The position numbers and the translations under genes were made by a program. This document shows positions 8,443 through 17,037 of a stretch of DNA of 64,000 bases, one piece after another. Origin of the DNA: Roseivirga sp. Lineage in GTDB: Bacteria > Bacteroidota > Bacteroidia > Cytophagales > Cyclobacteriaceae. The first letter of the stretch is position 1. Each line of letters begins with the position of its first letter. Under the pieces are notes generated by a model. It saw only the letters and a list, made by a program, of their open reading frames with translations. It searched no databases and was not told the DNA's origin. The stretch lies in assembly GCA_029262895.1 (NCBI GenBank), contig JAJCYM010000085.1, positions 1 through 64,000 on the forward strand. Reading direction: 5' to 3'.

Positions 8443-9132
8443 TTATTTCAACTTTTCCAGCTCCCTTTCAATATCCACGATAAGGAGGTTTACTTTTCTC
8501 TGAGCATCCAGAAGTCCAAAATAAAGTCCGGTATTGTTGTCCTTGCTGATTTTGAAATTGCGAATCAGTAGGGGGTCGTCAAGCAGAACTTGATAGTCAA
8601 TGGGTACTGCCACTGAACCGTACCTGAATTCAATAATATTCTCCAGTATCCAGGGCGTCCAATAAGTCTTGAATTCAAACTCTACGTCACCCATTTGCTC
8701 TACTACCTTGGGGTGCATAAACTCATAGTATTCTACCGTTTTCCTTCTCAACGATTGATTTTCAATCAAAGTGATGTCGGTGGATTTGAGCGTTTGGTAC
8801 CCGGCAGAGATAAATGAAATTCTTGGAAAACGAAGCGCTTGGGCCAGGACTTTGCTGATAGTGTCGGTATAAGGCTTTTTACTTGCCAGTACATTTTCCA
8901 GGTAATCAACCGAATTCATCAATCGATTGGTGGCTTTTATTGCATCATTGATTAGAATGGTATCTTCATTCAAATCAGTTCTGATCTCTTCCAAAATTAG
9001 AACCTGAGACTCATTCTTATTTCGTTGTTGATTAAAATTATCGAAAGCAACGGCCAGGCTAATCCCCATAAAAATGAGTGTGATTTCACCTAGTGCATAC
9101 TTCCAGTTGAGGCTGAGTTTTGACTTGGACAT
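8443..9132 (-). CDS. DUF6090-like membrane-anchored protein, paralog 1
   Basis: A protein of about 229 aa. I prefer the ATG at 9132 over 9174 because MSKSKLSLNWKYALGEI matches the start of the neighbouring paralog. One N-terminal helix (GEITLIFMGISLAVAF) is followed by a basic/asparagine segment and a long mostly helical domain (ILEEIRTDLNEDTILINDAI). This is the layout of the DUF6090 family common in Bacteroidota, whose function is unknown. The C-terminal part would be periplasmic. The paralog lies 214 bases upstream on the same strand. Confidence 0.75.
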   Translation of the reverse strand: MSKSKLSLNWKYALGEITLIFMGISLAVAFDNFNQQRNKNESQVLILEEIRTDLNEDTILINDAIKATNRLMNSVDYLENVLASKKPYTDTISKVLAQALRFPRISFISAGYQTLKSTDITLIENQSLRRKTVEYYEFMHPKVVEQMGDVEFEFKTYWTPWILENIIEFRYGSVAVPIDYQVLLDDPLLIRNFKISKDNNTGLYFGLLDAQRKVNLLIVDIERELEKLK

Positions 9133-9346
9133 TGTGCGTTGATATTCGTGATAATTAATATTGACCTTAGCCATAAGACGCTTGACCGAGCGTTTTATAA
9201 CTGTTTTGAACCTTTGACCAGAAGGCTCAGAATTTGATATCTCTTACGTAGGGATGCCTTTTCGAGGATGATAGTTTGAAGCGAATCGGGATTTGAATGA
9301 ACTGAGCCGGATGATTTATTGGATGAGTCAGAATTTTCAGAAGGCT

Positions 9347-10054
9347 TTATTTAGCCATTTTGAGCTCAACCAATTTAGCTAATTCTTCACATCTGGCATT
9401 CAAAGAACCGTATATTTCGATTAACGTCCTGCCAATTCTCAATCTCACTGCCAGGAGATTGGTGTATCTTTTGTAACCCTCGGAATTTAAATCTCTTTGC
9501 CAGCGTAGTGTTCTGAGGTCTGAGTTTTTTCTAAGGTTGTAAAACGAAGATTCGTCAACTACTTCAGCCATTTGATCCCGCCTGTTATCATAGCGTTGTA
9601 TAAAGCTTGTCTGTGTTGCATCCACATAGGCATGCATCTGAGAGAGTCGTAATAATAGCTCCCTGATATTAGTAGGAATTAACTTAATGTTACCCGTTGA
9701 GATCAGCTCCTTGTATGTGTTTTCATTAGGCACATAAGTGTTCATGTGATAGCTAAATGTTTGTATAAAATTCTGAATTGAATCCAGGTGAGGTTTCGGG
9801 TTGTTATCTAAATAGGAAAAGAATTTTTCTATTCCTTCAACCCTTTGATTGTTATAGCCGATTATTCCTATCAGGTCATCAGAATCCTGTTCTAATTCTG
9901 CTACAAGTCGTTCGTAATAGCCCTGTAGCAATAAATTGTCTTTCCATTGCTCATTCCAGGTTTGAAAGGTGATGGCCAAGGTAATGCCAACAAAAATCAA
10001 AGCAATTTCAGCTAAAGCCTGCTTCCAATTGAGGTTGAATTTTCTTCTGGACAT
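9347..10054 (-). CDS. DUF6090-like membrane-anchored protein, paralog 2
   Basis: A 235-aa paralog of the gene at 8443. MSRRKFNLNWKQALAEI leads into a single membrane helix (IALIFVGITLAITF) and a helical outer domain (YERLVAELEQDSDDLIGII). Both share the order basic N-terminus, NWKxALxEI, helix, and a tyrosine/glutamate-rich helical domain. The function is unknown. It lies downstream of the VOC lipoprotein gene (67 bases, holding a weak CCTAAG/CTTAGG hairpin at 10080-10100). Confidence 0.75.
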   Translation of the reverse strand: MSRRKFNLNWKQALAEIALIFVGITLAITFQTWNEQWKDNLLLQGYYERLVAELEQDSDDLIGIIGYNNQRVEGIEKFFSYLDNNPKPHLDSIQNFIQTFSYHMNTYVPNENTYKELISTGNIKLIPTNIRELLLRLSQMHAYVDATQTSFIQRYDNRRDQMAEVVDESSFYNLRKNSDLRTLRWQRDLNSEGYKRYTNLLAVRLRIGRTLIEIYGSLNARCEELAKLVELKMAK

Positions 10055-10121
10055 ATCGGAAATTAGGCATTTGTGATGACCTAAGCAATCTAAGCTTAGG
10101 CTAGTCTACACCGTGGACGAC

Positions 10122-11057
10122 TTATTTGTCGACTTCAAAAAATTGAAGTGAGGTACCATTCAAATCCTGGATCATGAAATAGCGATCACCTGCCATCGAC
10201 TTCCTTTCAGTCAGATCGAAATCAAAAAGCAGATCAGCAAGCTTCATAGTTTGATAAGGCTCCTGAATACTGTCAACAAGAAAGGAGAGCTTTGTCATTC
10301 CATGTACCTTCGATCGCCAAACCCCTTCAGGAACTTCAAGGTTCTCAAAACCAACATCATCAGCGAACTCACCGATTTCCAGAATGAAACCATCCTTTTC
10401 CAATAGTGCTCTTTCGTTTCCTGGATTGCCTACTATCTCGCCAATTGATTTTGCTCCAATGTGCTGCGCGTACCATTCTATTGTGGCTTCGATATCGGGA
10501 GTACTAATTGCGGCCAAAAATGGTTCGATCTCTTGAGCCATTGAAGATTGGCTAGGTTTTTTAGAGAAGAACTGGATATAATTTCCGTCAGGATCGGTGA
10601 TAAGGAAATACTTATCAGGGAAGTCATAGTTTTCAATTTCTGGAAGATCATCAAGGGGAGCCACGATGGAAACATCCGCTGAAGCTGATAGGCGAGCGTA
10701 GAGTTCTTGAATATTATCAGCCTGAAAACCCATTTTAAAGAACCCGTGAAGGTTTGAATGCTCCTTGGGAAGATCGAGATCGGCTTTGAAGATGCTGTTT
10801 TCAAAACCTATGAGCTCGATATAGAAATCCCCCAAATGCATCATCCCCACTGTAATGCCTGAACTTTCAAAGTGCATAACCGTGTCACGTTCAAAATTTA
10901 GAGTGGAGGTATACCAGTTCATAGAACGCTCCATATCGGAAACGGTGATTCCGAAAATTCGAGGTTTAAAGACATTCTGGCCTTCACTCTCATCTGTTTG
11001 AGAGGAACTACATGATAAAATCAGAGCACAAAATGTAAAGGCAAGGAAGGTTCTCAT
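10122..11057 (-). CDS. Lipoprotein with two VOC (glyoxalase-like) domains
   Basis: A 311-aa protein with a lipoprotein signal peptide (LILSC, cysteine about residue 16) and two VOC domains (about 30-165 and 175-308). The first begins RIFGITVSDMERSMNWY and the second AAISTPDIEATIEWY; each ends in a FLITDPDGNYIQFF or FMIQDLNGTSLQFF strand. VOC domains bind metals and act as glyoxalases, dioxygenases or binding proteins. Anchoring two of them in the envelope is unusual, as most are cytoplasmic. The substrate is unknown. Confidence 0.82.
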   Translation of the reverse strand: MRTFLAFTFCALILSCSSSQTDESEGQNVFKPRIFGITVSDMERSMNWYTSTLNFERDTVMHFESSGITVGMMHLGDFYIELIGFENSIFKADLDLPKEHSNLHGFFKMGFQADNIQELYARLSASADVSIVAPLDDLPEIENYDFPDKYFLITDPDGNYIQFFSKKPSQSSMAQEIEPFLAAISTPDIEATIEWYAQHIGAKSIGEIVGNPGNERALLEKDGFILEIGEFADDVGFENLEVPEGVWRSKVHGMTKLSFLVDSIQEPYQTMKLADLLFDFDLTERKSMAGDRYFMIQDLNGTSLQFFEVDK

Positions 11058-11202
11058 AAACTGAATTAAGTGTAATGCTAGGAATCATGGAGCCCTGATC
11101 AAAACGGAATAGATGGAAATGGTAGTTTCTCCGACAGAAATTCATCCAATTCTGGGAGATTACGCATTTGTATGTAATTTGGTGCAACCAAAATCAACCG
11201 CT

Positions 11203-11640
11203 ATGAATTCAGGTTTAATACACGCCCATTCAGGACTTAGATGGGTCGTTTTGATTCTCTTGCTCGTTGCAATTTTCAATGCCTTTGCTAAGAAATCCTC
11301 TGGCAACTTTACTGAAGGGGATAGAAAACTGGCGCTCTTTACCATGATTGGGACTCACATTCAGTTTACCCTTGGAATTGTCTTGTACTTTATGAGCGAT
11401 TATGTATCCTTCGCGGCAGGAGCCATGAAAAATACAGTTCAGCGATTTTATACAGTTGAACATATCTTGTTGATGATCATTGCAGTGGCTTTGATCACGG
11501 TAGGCCACATAAAGTCAAAAAAGGCTCAAGACGCTGCTCAAAAATTTAAGGCAATATCTGTTTTTTATCTGATAGCCTTGATTGTTATTCTGGCTGCAAT
11601 TCCATGGCCATTTAGGATTGAAGTGGCTAAGTGGTTTTAA
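11203..11640 (+). CDS. Small four-helix membrane protein, cytochrome b-like
   Basis: A protein of about 145 aa. I chose the ATG at 11203, as MNSGLIHAHSGLRW fits a membrane protein start; an in-frame ATG at 11113 would add 30 residues of no clear character. Four membrane helices are evident (WVVLILLLVAIF, GTHIQFTLGIVLYF, VEHILLMIIAVALI, VFYLIALIVILAAI). Histidines near or in the helices (HAHSG, GTHIQ, VEHIL, VGHIK) make haem b ligation conceivable. It resembles small Bacteroidota proteins annotated as cytochrome b; the role is unknown. Confidence 0.7.
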   Translation: MNSGLIHAHSGLRWVVLILLLVAIFNAFAKKSSGNFTEGDRKLALFTMIGTHIQFTLGIVLYFMSDYVSFAAGAMKNTVQRFYTVEHILLMIIAVALITVGHIKSKKAQDAAQKFKAISVFYLIALIVILAAIPWPFRIEVAKWF

Positions 11641-11880
11641 ACTAGTGTAGTCATTCCCGCGAATGACTGTCTTGTTGGTCATAGGCGTCAGTTTAAGCTT
11701 ATGCCAAACCCGCCCCTGACCCCTGAAGGGGCAACCAGCCCAAATTCGAATGACGCGTGGGCCTCCCTTTAGGGAACCAAAGGGTGTGCGGTAGCTAAAA
11801 GACTCTTAGTCTGACGGCCATGGCCTGGTCGGTAGACAGGCGGGAATCTCCTTATTCAGAATAGAAAGCGAAGAACTAGT
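11641..11880. repeat. Mosaic of palindromic repeat fragments between convergent genes
   Basis: This 240-base stretch directly follows the stop of the membrane protein gene. It holds AGTCATTC-ccgc-GAATGACT (11649-11668), CCCCT-ga-AGGGG, CCCTTTAGGG and, near its end, GGCGGGAATCTCC, which mirrors the ATTCCCGC of the left side. ACTAGT occurs at both ends. It looks like stacked REP-type or decayed MITE sequence. I see no ORF or tRNA. The exact borders are uncertain. Confidence 0.5.
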
Positions 11881-11915
11881 TGACAGCCTTGTCCTCTGGC
11901 AGCAGATTTACTTGC

Positions 11916-12938
11916 CTAAGAAATCAGGTCAGCAATGACTTTGGTCTTCGGGAATCTTTCGAGCATTATCTTTAGAAACACTGTGATCGGTATGGACATA
12001 ATCAGGCCTGGTATTCCCCAAATATAACCCCAAAGCATAAGCATGATCAATATGGTAACGACATTAATGGAAAAGGACTTACCCATAAATATTGGTTCTA
12101 AAATACCTCCGAACAAAACTTGAACACTGGAAATGCTCAGAATGAAGAATAGGAGCATGGAGGTTGTTTCAAGTTCAACAAAGGAAAAAATGGATAAGAG
12201 CACCACACTTATCACTGAACCAACCATTTGAAGAAAATTGATAGCGAAAGCAAACAGACCCCAAAAAATAGGAAAGCTAACGCCAAAGGCCCAGCACATA
12301 ATTCCAATTCCCAATCCGGTGAATAAACTGATAAAGAATTTCACCTTGACAAATTTGAGTAGGTCCTTTTCAATTTTCATGAAAGTCTTGATCGATGAAA
12401 CTCGTTGTTTGAGAATGGTATTGTTAAGTATTTTTTGAATGTCAATGGATCCAGCCAGTAAAAGGATCACAAAAAAGGCTGTGCTGAGTGACATTGTAAG
12501 CGTGCTCGAAACGAAACCTAGAGTAGGTACTAGGCTTTTGACAATATTCTCCTTTTTAACGAATGACCCCAATAACGTTTCTCCTTGCAAAAAATCTATT
12601 CCCAAGAATTGTTCGAAAGAAAGTATAAGCGTAGTCAGTTTCTCTTGCATCTTATCAAAAAAGGCATTGTCCGCACTTAGTATCTCTTTGCTCGAAAGCT
12701 GTATCAGTTCACCTGAAAGCTTAATGAATATGCCACTAATGACTACTACCAGTATAAGACTTAATACTTTAGGTGATCCCTTCTTTTTTAGCCACCTCAT
12801 CATTGGTAAAAAAAGTAGCGCAATAAACATCGATGCGATCAATGGGATGAAAATGAAAGAAAGGGTTTTGAGCAGGTAGAAGAATAACGGAACTACCAGA
12901 ATTAGTAGCAGGAGATTGGTTGTTTTTCTGTCGTTCAT
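11916..12938 (-). CDS. AI-2E family (PerM/TqsA-like) transporter
   Basis: A 340-aa polytopic inner-membrane protein. The order of helices (two at the N-terminus, a long soluble stretch about 80-135, then about five more helices) and the motif GGILEPIFMGKSFSINVVTI near residues 275-295 match the AI-2E transporter family. Members move autoinducer-2, sodium/proton or unknown small molecules; specificity cannot be read. An upstream CAAAGGTA (12960-12967), complement of TACCTTTG, is a good -7 box for this strand, although a matching -33 TTG is not seen at the right distance. Confidence 0.88.
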   Translation of the reverse strand: MNDRKTTNLLLLILVVPLFFYLLKTLSFIFIPLIASMFIALLFLPMMRWLKKKGSPKVLSLILVVVISGIFIKLSGELIQLSSKEILSADNAFFDKMQEKLTTLILSFEQFLGIDFLQGETLLGSFVKKENIVKSLVPTLGFVSSTLTMSLSTAFFVILLLAGSIDIQKILNNTILKQRVSSIKTFMKIEKDLLKFVKVKFFISLFTGLGIGIMCWAFGVSFPIFWGLFAFAINFLQMVGSVISVVLLSIFSFVELETTSMLLFFILSISSVQVLFGGILEPIFMGKSFSINVVTILIMLMLWGYIWGIPGLIMSIPITVFLKIMLERFPKTKVIADLIS

Positions 12939-13082
12939 ATTGGGAACTTATCGAATTCTCAAAGGTATACCCTCAGACGTTAGGAATTGTTTGGGTTTGA
13001 ACTTTTTTTACGAATGAATAGGTCTAGAACTCACAGTATTTTCCAATTAACATGCTATAAGCCAGAGGTACAGAACTGTAAG
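12939..13082. other. Intergenic segment with a probable -7 box of the AI-2E gene
   Basis: Together with the repeat at 13083-13255 and the short paaN leader this forms a 384-base divergent gap. Apart from the minus-strand -7 box TACCTTTG (12960-12967) I see no ORF, hairpin or RNA gene here. Confidence 0.4.
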
Positions 13083-13255
13083 TTTAACCCGGATAATGTG
13101 ATAGAGATCGTAATGAGGGAGTAAATCGCAATGAATCAGGATGTTTGACTTTGAAAGCATGGCACTGCTATGGTGAAAAGGGAAACGGAGCAAAGCAGCT
13201 GATTCGAAGCGAGTTGCTTCCGTAATAGAAAGTCTATTGCGTTATCCGGGTTTAA
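13083..13255. repeat. MITE-like repeat, family B, with 23-base terminal inverted repeats
   Basis: A 173-base element in a divergent gap. The left end TTTAACCCGGATAATGTGAT plus AGA mirrors the right end, which reads TCTATTGCGTTATCCGGGTT plus TAA; the complement of the right end differs from the left at four or five of 23 positions. The interior has a small symmetric core (CATGGC-act-GCTATG, one mismatch) and no ORF. It has no second copy in the window. Its right end abuts the region that must carry the PaaN-like gene's promoter. Confidence 0.7.
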
Positions 13256-13271
13256 GATTCATAATTCTTCA

Positions 13272-13303
13272 TTGTTAATTCTGATTTGTAAACGCTAAAT
13301 TCG
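13272..13303 (+). promoter_or_regulatory. Possible promoter of the PaaN-like gene
   Basis: TTG at 13272-13274, 21 bases, then TAAATTCG (13296-13303), one mismatch from the Bacteroidota -7 box TAnnTTTG. The start codon follows 19 bases later. It is a pattern match only. Confidence 0.35.
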
Positions 13304-13322
13304 AACCAAACAATCGTTAGGT

Positions 13323-14990
13323 ATGAGTTTATCCCAGGAATACAAAGCCATTTTAGACAAAGCCATTCAGGCAGTTCATGACAGAACATTTCATGCACAA
13401 TATCCAGAACATCCCTCTCCGAAGATTTATGGGGAAACCGCTGATGAAGATGGAAAGAATGCATTTAAGTCTCTGCGCAAAGGTAATTTTGAAGAACTTC
13501 AGCAAGGAGGAGAATCAGAATGGGTAGGAGAAGAACACTCGCCTTACTTTGATAAACCGGTCGGCACCAAGTATCCTTTAATATCTAACGATACCTTGAT
13601 TGACCGAGCTGAAAATGCTTTTCATGTTTGGAGGAAAGTGAATAAGGACGACCGGGCTGCAGTACTCATTGATTCTCTGGAAAGATTTTCGAAACGTTTC
13701 TTCGAAAACGCTTACGCCACTATGCATACCACAGGACAGGGTTATATGATGGCCTTTCAGGCGTCAGGACCTCATGCAGCAGACAGAGCATTGGAGGCAG
13801 TGGCGGCTGGATACGAGGAGCTCGGAAGATTTCCCGAATCAACGGTCTGGGAGAAGCCGATGGGTAAGTATGACTTAGTGATTAACAAAGAGTGGAGAGC
13901 TGTACCAAAGGGCATTGGCCTCGTAATCGGTTGTTCCACATTCCCTACCTGGAATTCAGTGCCTGGTGTTTATGCCAATTTGATCACTGGGAATCCGGTA
14001 ATAGTAAAACCTCATCCGGGTGCCATTCTGCCCATGGCAATTGTGGTGGCCGAAATAAGAAACGCATTAAGAGATGCCGGTTTTGATCCGGAGGTATGTC
14101 AATTGGCAGTGGATACCCAGTCGAACCCTATTGCCAAAGAATTGGCTGAACATCCCAAAGTTAAATTGGTTGATTTCACAGGTAATTCGGAGTTTGGAAG
14201 CTATCTGGAATCCTTGCCAAAAGCCGTGTTCACGGAGAAAACAGGAGTTAATTCAATGATTCTTGATTCAGTAGAAAATCTGGATAAGGTGATTCAGAAC
14301 ATCACTTTCTCGGTGGCTCTTTATTCCGGTCAGATGTGTACTGCACCTCAAAATTTCTTTATCCCCGAAGGTGGAGTGAAAACCCCTGAAGGTACCGTGA
14401 GCTTCGATGAAGTGGCTCAGAAGATAGCAGACTTCACAGATGGTTTAATAAACAACCCCAAAGCCGGACCATTTGTGGCAGGCACTATCCAAAATGGAGC
14501 AACTTGTGACAGGGCCACTTCAGCAGCAGACGAAATCGGTGGTAAGGTTTGGTTAGCTACTCGGAATATTGAACAGACCATACCGATTTTCGAAAATGCC
14601 AGAACCCAAACCCCGACTTATATCGAATTGAGTTCTTCCGAAAAGGACAAATTTTCTAAAGAGATGTTTGGCCCGATTGCCTTCTTGATTAAGACCAAAG
14701 ACACCAAGGAATCCGTGGCACTTGCAAGAGAAATGGCGGAAACTCATGGCGCTATTTCCTGCGGGGCTTACACCACTGATGCTGAGATGAAGGAATACAT
14801 TGCTGATGAAATGTCCTTGGCAGCTACTCCCGTCTCGTTCAATTTGACCGGACAGATATTCGTTAATCAAAATGCGGCCTTCTCCGACTTTCATGTCACC
14901 GGAGGAAACCCTTCGGGGAATGCTTCATTTACCAACCCAGATTATGTGAACCGCAGGTTTACGTGGGTGGGAATGAGGGAGCCGGCATAG
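13323..14990 (+). CDS. paaN: PaaN-type aldehyde dehydrogenase family protein
   Basis: A 555-aa aldehyde dehydrogenase-fold protein of the PaaN type linked to phenylacetic acid degradation. The N-terminal 90 residues (HPSPKIYGETADEDGK, then the YFDKPVGTKYP region) are typical of the PaaN subgroup rather than ordinary ALDHs. The NAD-binding/catalytic core has VIGCSTFPTWNSVPG (about 201-215) and the nucleophile in YSGQMCTAPQNFF (C339). No enoyl-CoA hydratase half is attached. No other paa gene is visible here, so the copy is an orphan. Its true substrate may be another aldehyde from aromatic or amine breakdown. Confidence 0.85.
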   Translation: MSLSQEYKAILDKAIQAVHDRTFHAQYPEHPSPKIYGETADEDGKNAFKSLRKGNFEELQQGGESEWVGEEHSPYFDKPVGTKYPLISNDTLIDRAENAFHVWRKVNKDDRAAVLIDSLERFSKRFFENAYATMHTTGQGYMMAFQASGPHAADRALEAVAAGYEELGRFPESTVWEKPMGKYDLVINKEWRAVPKGIGLVIGCSTFPTWNSVPGVYANLITGNPVIVKPHPGAILPMAIVVAEIRNALRDAGFDPEVCQLAVDTQSNPIAKELAEHPKVKLVDFTGNSEFGSYLESLPKAVFTEKTGVNSMILDSVENLDKVIQNITFSVALYSGQMCTAPQNFFIPEGGVKTPEGTVSFDEVAQKIADFTDGLINNPKAGPFVAGTIQNGATCDRATSAADEIGGKVWLATRNIEQTIPIFENARTQTPTYIELSSSEKDKFSKEMFGPIAFLIKTKDTKESVALAREMAETHGAISCGAYTTDAEMKEYIADEMSLAATPVSFNLTGQIFVNQNAAFSDFHVTGGNPSGNASFTNPDYVNRRFTWVGMREPA

Positions 14991-15039
14991 GAATGTTGGC
15001 TTTTTAGAGATTGATTTTGAATAAGCCTATTGATGGATG

Positions 15040-16485
15040 TCATTTATTACCAATAGCTGATTTGATTTCTTTAAGTATTGCCATCCGTTTGGCCTCGTCC
15101 AATAATTGGCCTTGATTGACTACTGTTGCAATTTGATCAAGGGCGTTAATGTCATTCAAGGGGTTAGTATTTAGTAGCACCAAATTGGCAATTTTTCCTT
15201 CTGCAACAGTGCCTTGTTCAGCGTCTAACCCCAGAAATACAGCCGGATTAATAGTTGCCGTTTGTAACGCTTCTGCGGGTGTTAGGCCTGCCTTAACCAT
15301 CAATTTCAGCTCATTGTGAACTCCAATTCCTGGCCAACAAAGAGGGTTGGCGCCAACATCTGTTCCAGCCAACAACATGACTCCTTGATCATGCATCTCC
15401 TTAATCATTTCCATATATTTGGCTACTTCTTTCTTCTTATAATCGAGTAAGGCTGGTAGTCGGTTTTGAAGGTGATCATTTACTTCATAGCTCTTCCAGT
15501 AAGTCTGCAGGTACTTAGGCAGATGTTCGAAATTTGACGCATCCGCTTTCACTTCATCCTCATAATAGGCATTCTTATACCACATAGAAATGGTGGGAGT
15601 ATGCCAGGTGTTTTTTTGAGCGAAAAGCTTGTATAGGGCTGATGCTTTTTCAGAATCGTAGGTGTCAAGAATAAGATTTTGTCTAAATACATAGCGGTCA
15701 AGTCGCGAAGTGATATTACCATAATCGATATCTCCATTGCCGATGTCCTCTTCTTTCGAAGAAACTTCTTTTAATATTTCCAAAAAGTGCTCTTGGCAAT
15801 TGATACCGGCAACTGCAGCTTCAGATGGTTTAACCCCAAAAGGCACATGCCCGGCAACTTGGTATCCCTGTTTATTCGCATATTCCTGAAGCGCCAGATA
15901 GATGTCACGTGGCAATAGCGAATAAACCTTTAAGAAATCCACACCTGAATTGATTAAGGAATCTGCAATATGGCCTACTGCTTTTGCATCGCTAATGCCA
16001 ACGGAACCGTCCCACATTGGATTTGGGCCATCAAGCAGTGGCCCCCCTGCAATTATTTGTGGACCTATTAGTGTGCGATTTTTGATGTGTTTTCGCCAAT
16101 TCTCAATTAAATCCATGTCTCCCGCCATATCCCTGATACCAGTAACCCCATGAACCACAAATTGGGGCATGAGAAGTGATTTTTGATCATTTTCGGGATT
16201 AAAACGCCAAACTTCCGGATCATCAGGATGGGCATGCATATCCCACATTCCCGGAATTACATAGGCACCATTACCTTCATAAACAGTTGTTTCAGCACTA
16301 GGATGAATTTTTCCAGCATCATCAATTCTCTTAATCAGATCGTTTTCTATAAGAATGTCTTTTTGAGTTGCCGAAACCGCTTCGTTGAGTACATCAACTA
16401 TCCAGATATTTTTGACTAATACCGGTGGCTCAGCCTTTAGAAAATTCAATGCTGTGGATAAAATAAAAAAGACTAGATACCTCAT
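15040..16485 (-). CDS. Exported metal-dependent amidohydrolase
   Basis: A 481-aa protein with a signal peptide (about 1-18) and an amidohydrolase fold similar to imidazolonepropionase/prolidase-like members. The metal motif HAH lies in GMWDMHAHPDDP, further ligands are likely in GHVPFG and EHFLE, and the terminal Asp is in LLAGTDVGANPL. C-terminal GLTPAEALQTATINPA and GKIANLVLLNTNP are the standard closing strands of the family. Secreted members cleave peptides or amides such as Xaa-Pro; the substrate here is unknown. It is a single gene, tail to tail with the PaaN-like gene. Confidence 0.88.
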   Translation of the reverse strand: MRYLVFFILSTALNFLKAEPPVLVKNIWIVDVLNEAVSATQKDILIENDLIKRIDDAGKIHPSAETTVYEGNGAYVIPGMWDMHAHPDDPEVWRFNPENDQKSLLMPQFVVHGVTGIRDMAGDMDLIENWRKHIKNRTLIGPQIIAGGPLLDGPNPMWDGSVGISDAKAVGHIADSLINSGVDFLKVYSLLPRDIYLALQEYANKQGYQVAGHVPFGVKPSEAAVAGINCQEHFLEILKEVSSKEEDIGNGDIDYGNITSRLDRYVFRQNLILDTYDSEKASALYKLFAQKNTWHTPTISMWYKNAYYEDEVKADASNFEHLPKYLQTYWKSYEVNDHLQNRLPALLDYKKKEVAKYMEMIKEMHDQGVMLLAGTDVGANPLCWPGIGVHNELKLMVKAGLTPAEALQTATINPAVFLGLDAEQGTVAEGKIANLVLLNTNPLNDINALDQIATVVNQGQLLDEAKRMAILKEIKSAIGNK

Positions 16486-16598
16486 AGATCAAATTTTTTA
16501 CGAAGAAAGCAATTCCGTGTGAACATCAAAATGGGATGTTGTGAACGACCAAAACTTAGCTGGAATGACTATCTTAGGTGAAACTCAATGTTAGAAAT

Positions 16599-16985
16599 AT
16601 GGAAATGCTGGACAACGCCATCAGCTGGTTTGAAATACCTGTCATAGACTTTGATCGTGCCAAAAAATTCTATTCTAAAATCTATGATTTTGAAATGCCT
16701 GAATCGCAAATGGGACCCTTTCGAATGGGCTTTTTTCTCTATGACTATGAGAAGGGGCAAGTAGGTGGAGCCATATGTCAGGGTGAGTCTTATGAACCTG
16801 CTGGGTCCAAGGGTCCAAGAGTATATCTAAATGGTGGCAAAGACCTCAACACGGTTTTGAATAGAGTTGAAGCTGCTGGCGGAAAGGTGACTGTACCAAA
16901 AACCGAAATTAGCCCTGAACATGGCTTTTATGGGAACTTCGAAGATACTGAGGGCAATGTGATTGCACTTCACTCAAGAGAGTAA
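16599..16985 (+). CDS. VOC family protein
   Basis: A protein of about 128 aa, with the ATG at 16599 preferred over a GTG at 16578 because the VOC strand (AISWFEIPVIDFDRAKKFY) begins right after it. It has two beta-alpha-beta modules and ends in GFYGNFEDTEGNVIALHS, with the usual terminal metal-ligand glutamate region. The family covers glyoxalases, fosfomycin-resistance enzymes and unknown binding proteins. It is a lone gene between convergent and divergent neighbours. Confidence 0.85.
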   Translation: MEMLDNAISWFEIPVIDFDRAKKFYSKIYDFEMPESQMGPFRMGFFLYDYEKGQVGGAICQGESYEPAGSKGPRVYLNGGKDLNTVLNRVEAAGGKVTVPKTEISPEHGFYGNFEDTEGNVIALHSRE

Positions 16986-17007
16986 GTCGATGATGACCTA
17001 CTCTCTT
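16976..17007. terminator. Hairpin at the end of the VOC gene
   Basis: AAGAGAGT (16976-16983) pairs with ACTCTCTT (17000-17007), 8 bp perfect with a 16-base loop. The left arm runs into the VOC stop codon (16983-16985). A second small stem, CTGAAT-gagg-ATTCAG, follows at 17015-17030. Together they may end transcription between the convergent genes. Confidence 0.4.
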
Positions 17008-17037
17008 AAGTAAGCTGAATGAGGATTCAGTTAATTT

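Noticed and set aside
11641-11880. Insertion sequence flanked by ACTAGT
   Set aside because: ACTAGT is itself palindromic and short, no transposase frame exists inside, and the flanks do not extend into true inverted repeats.
12439-12879. A 146-codon plus-strand frame
   Set aside because: Antisense shadow of the AI-2E-type transporter gene, serine-rich from reversed hydrophobic codons, no known domain.
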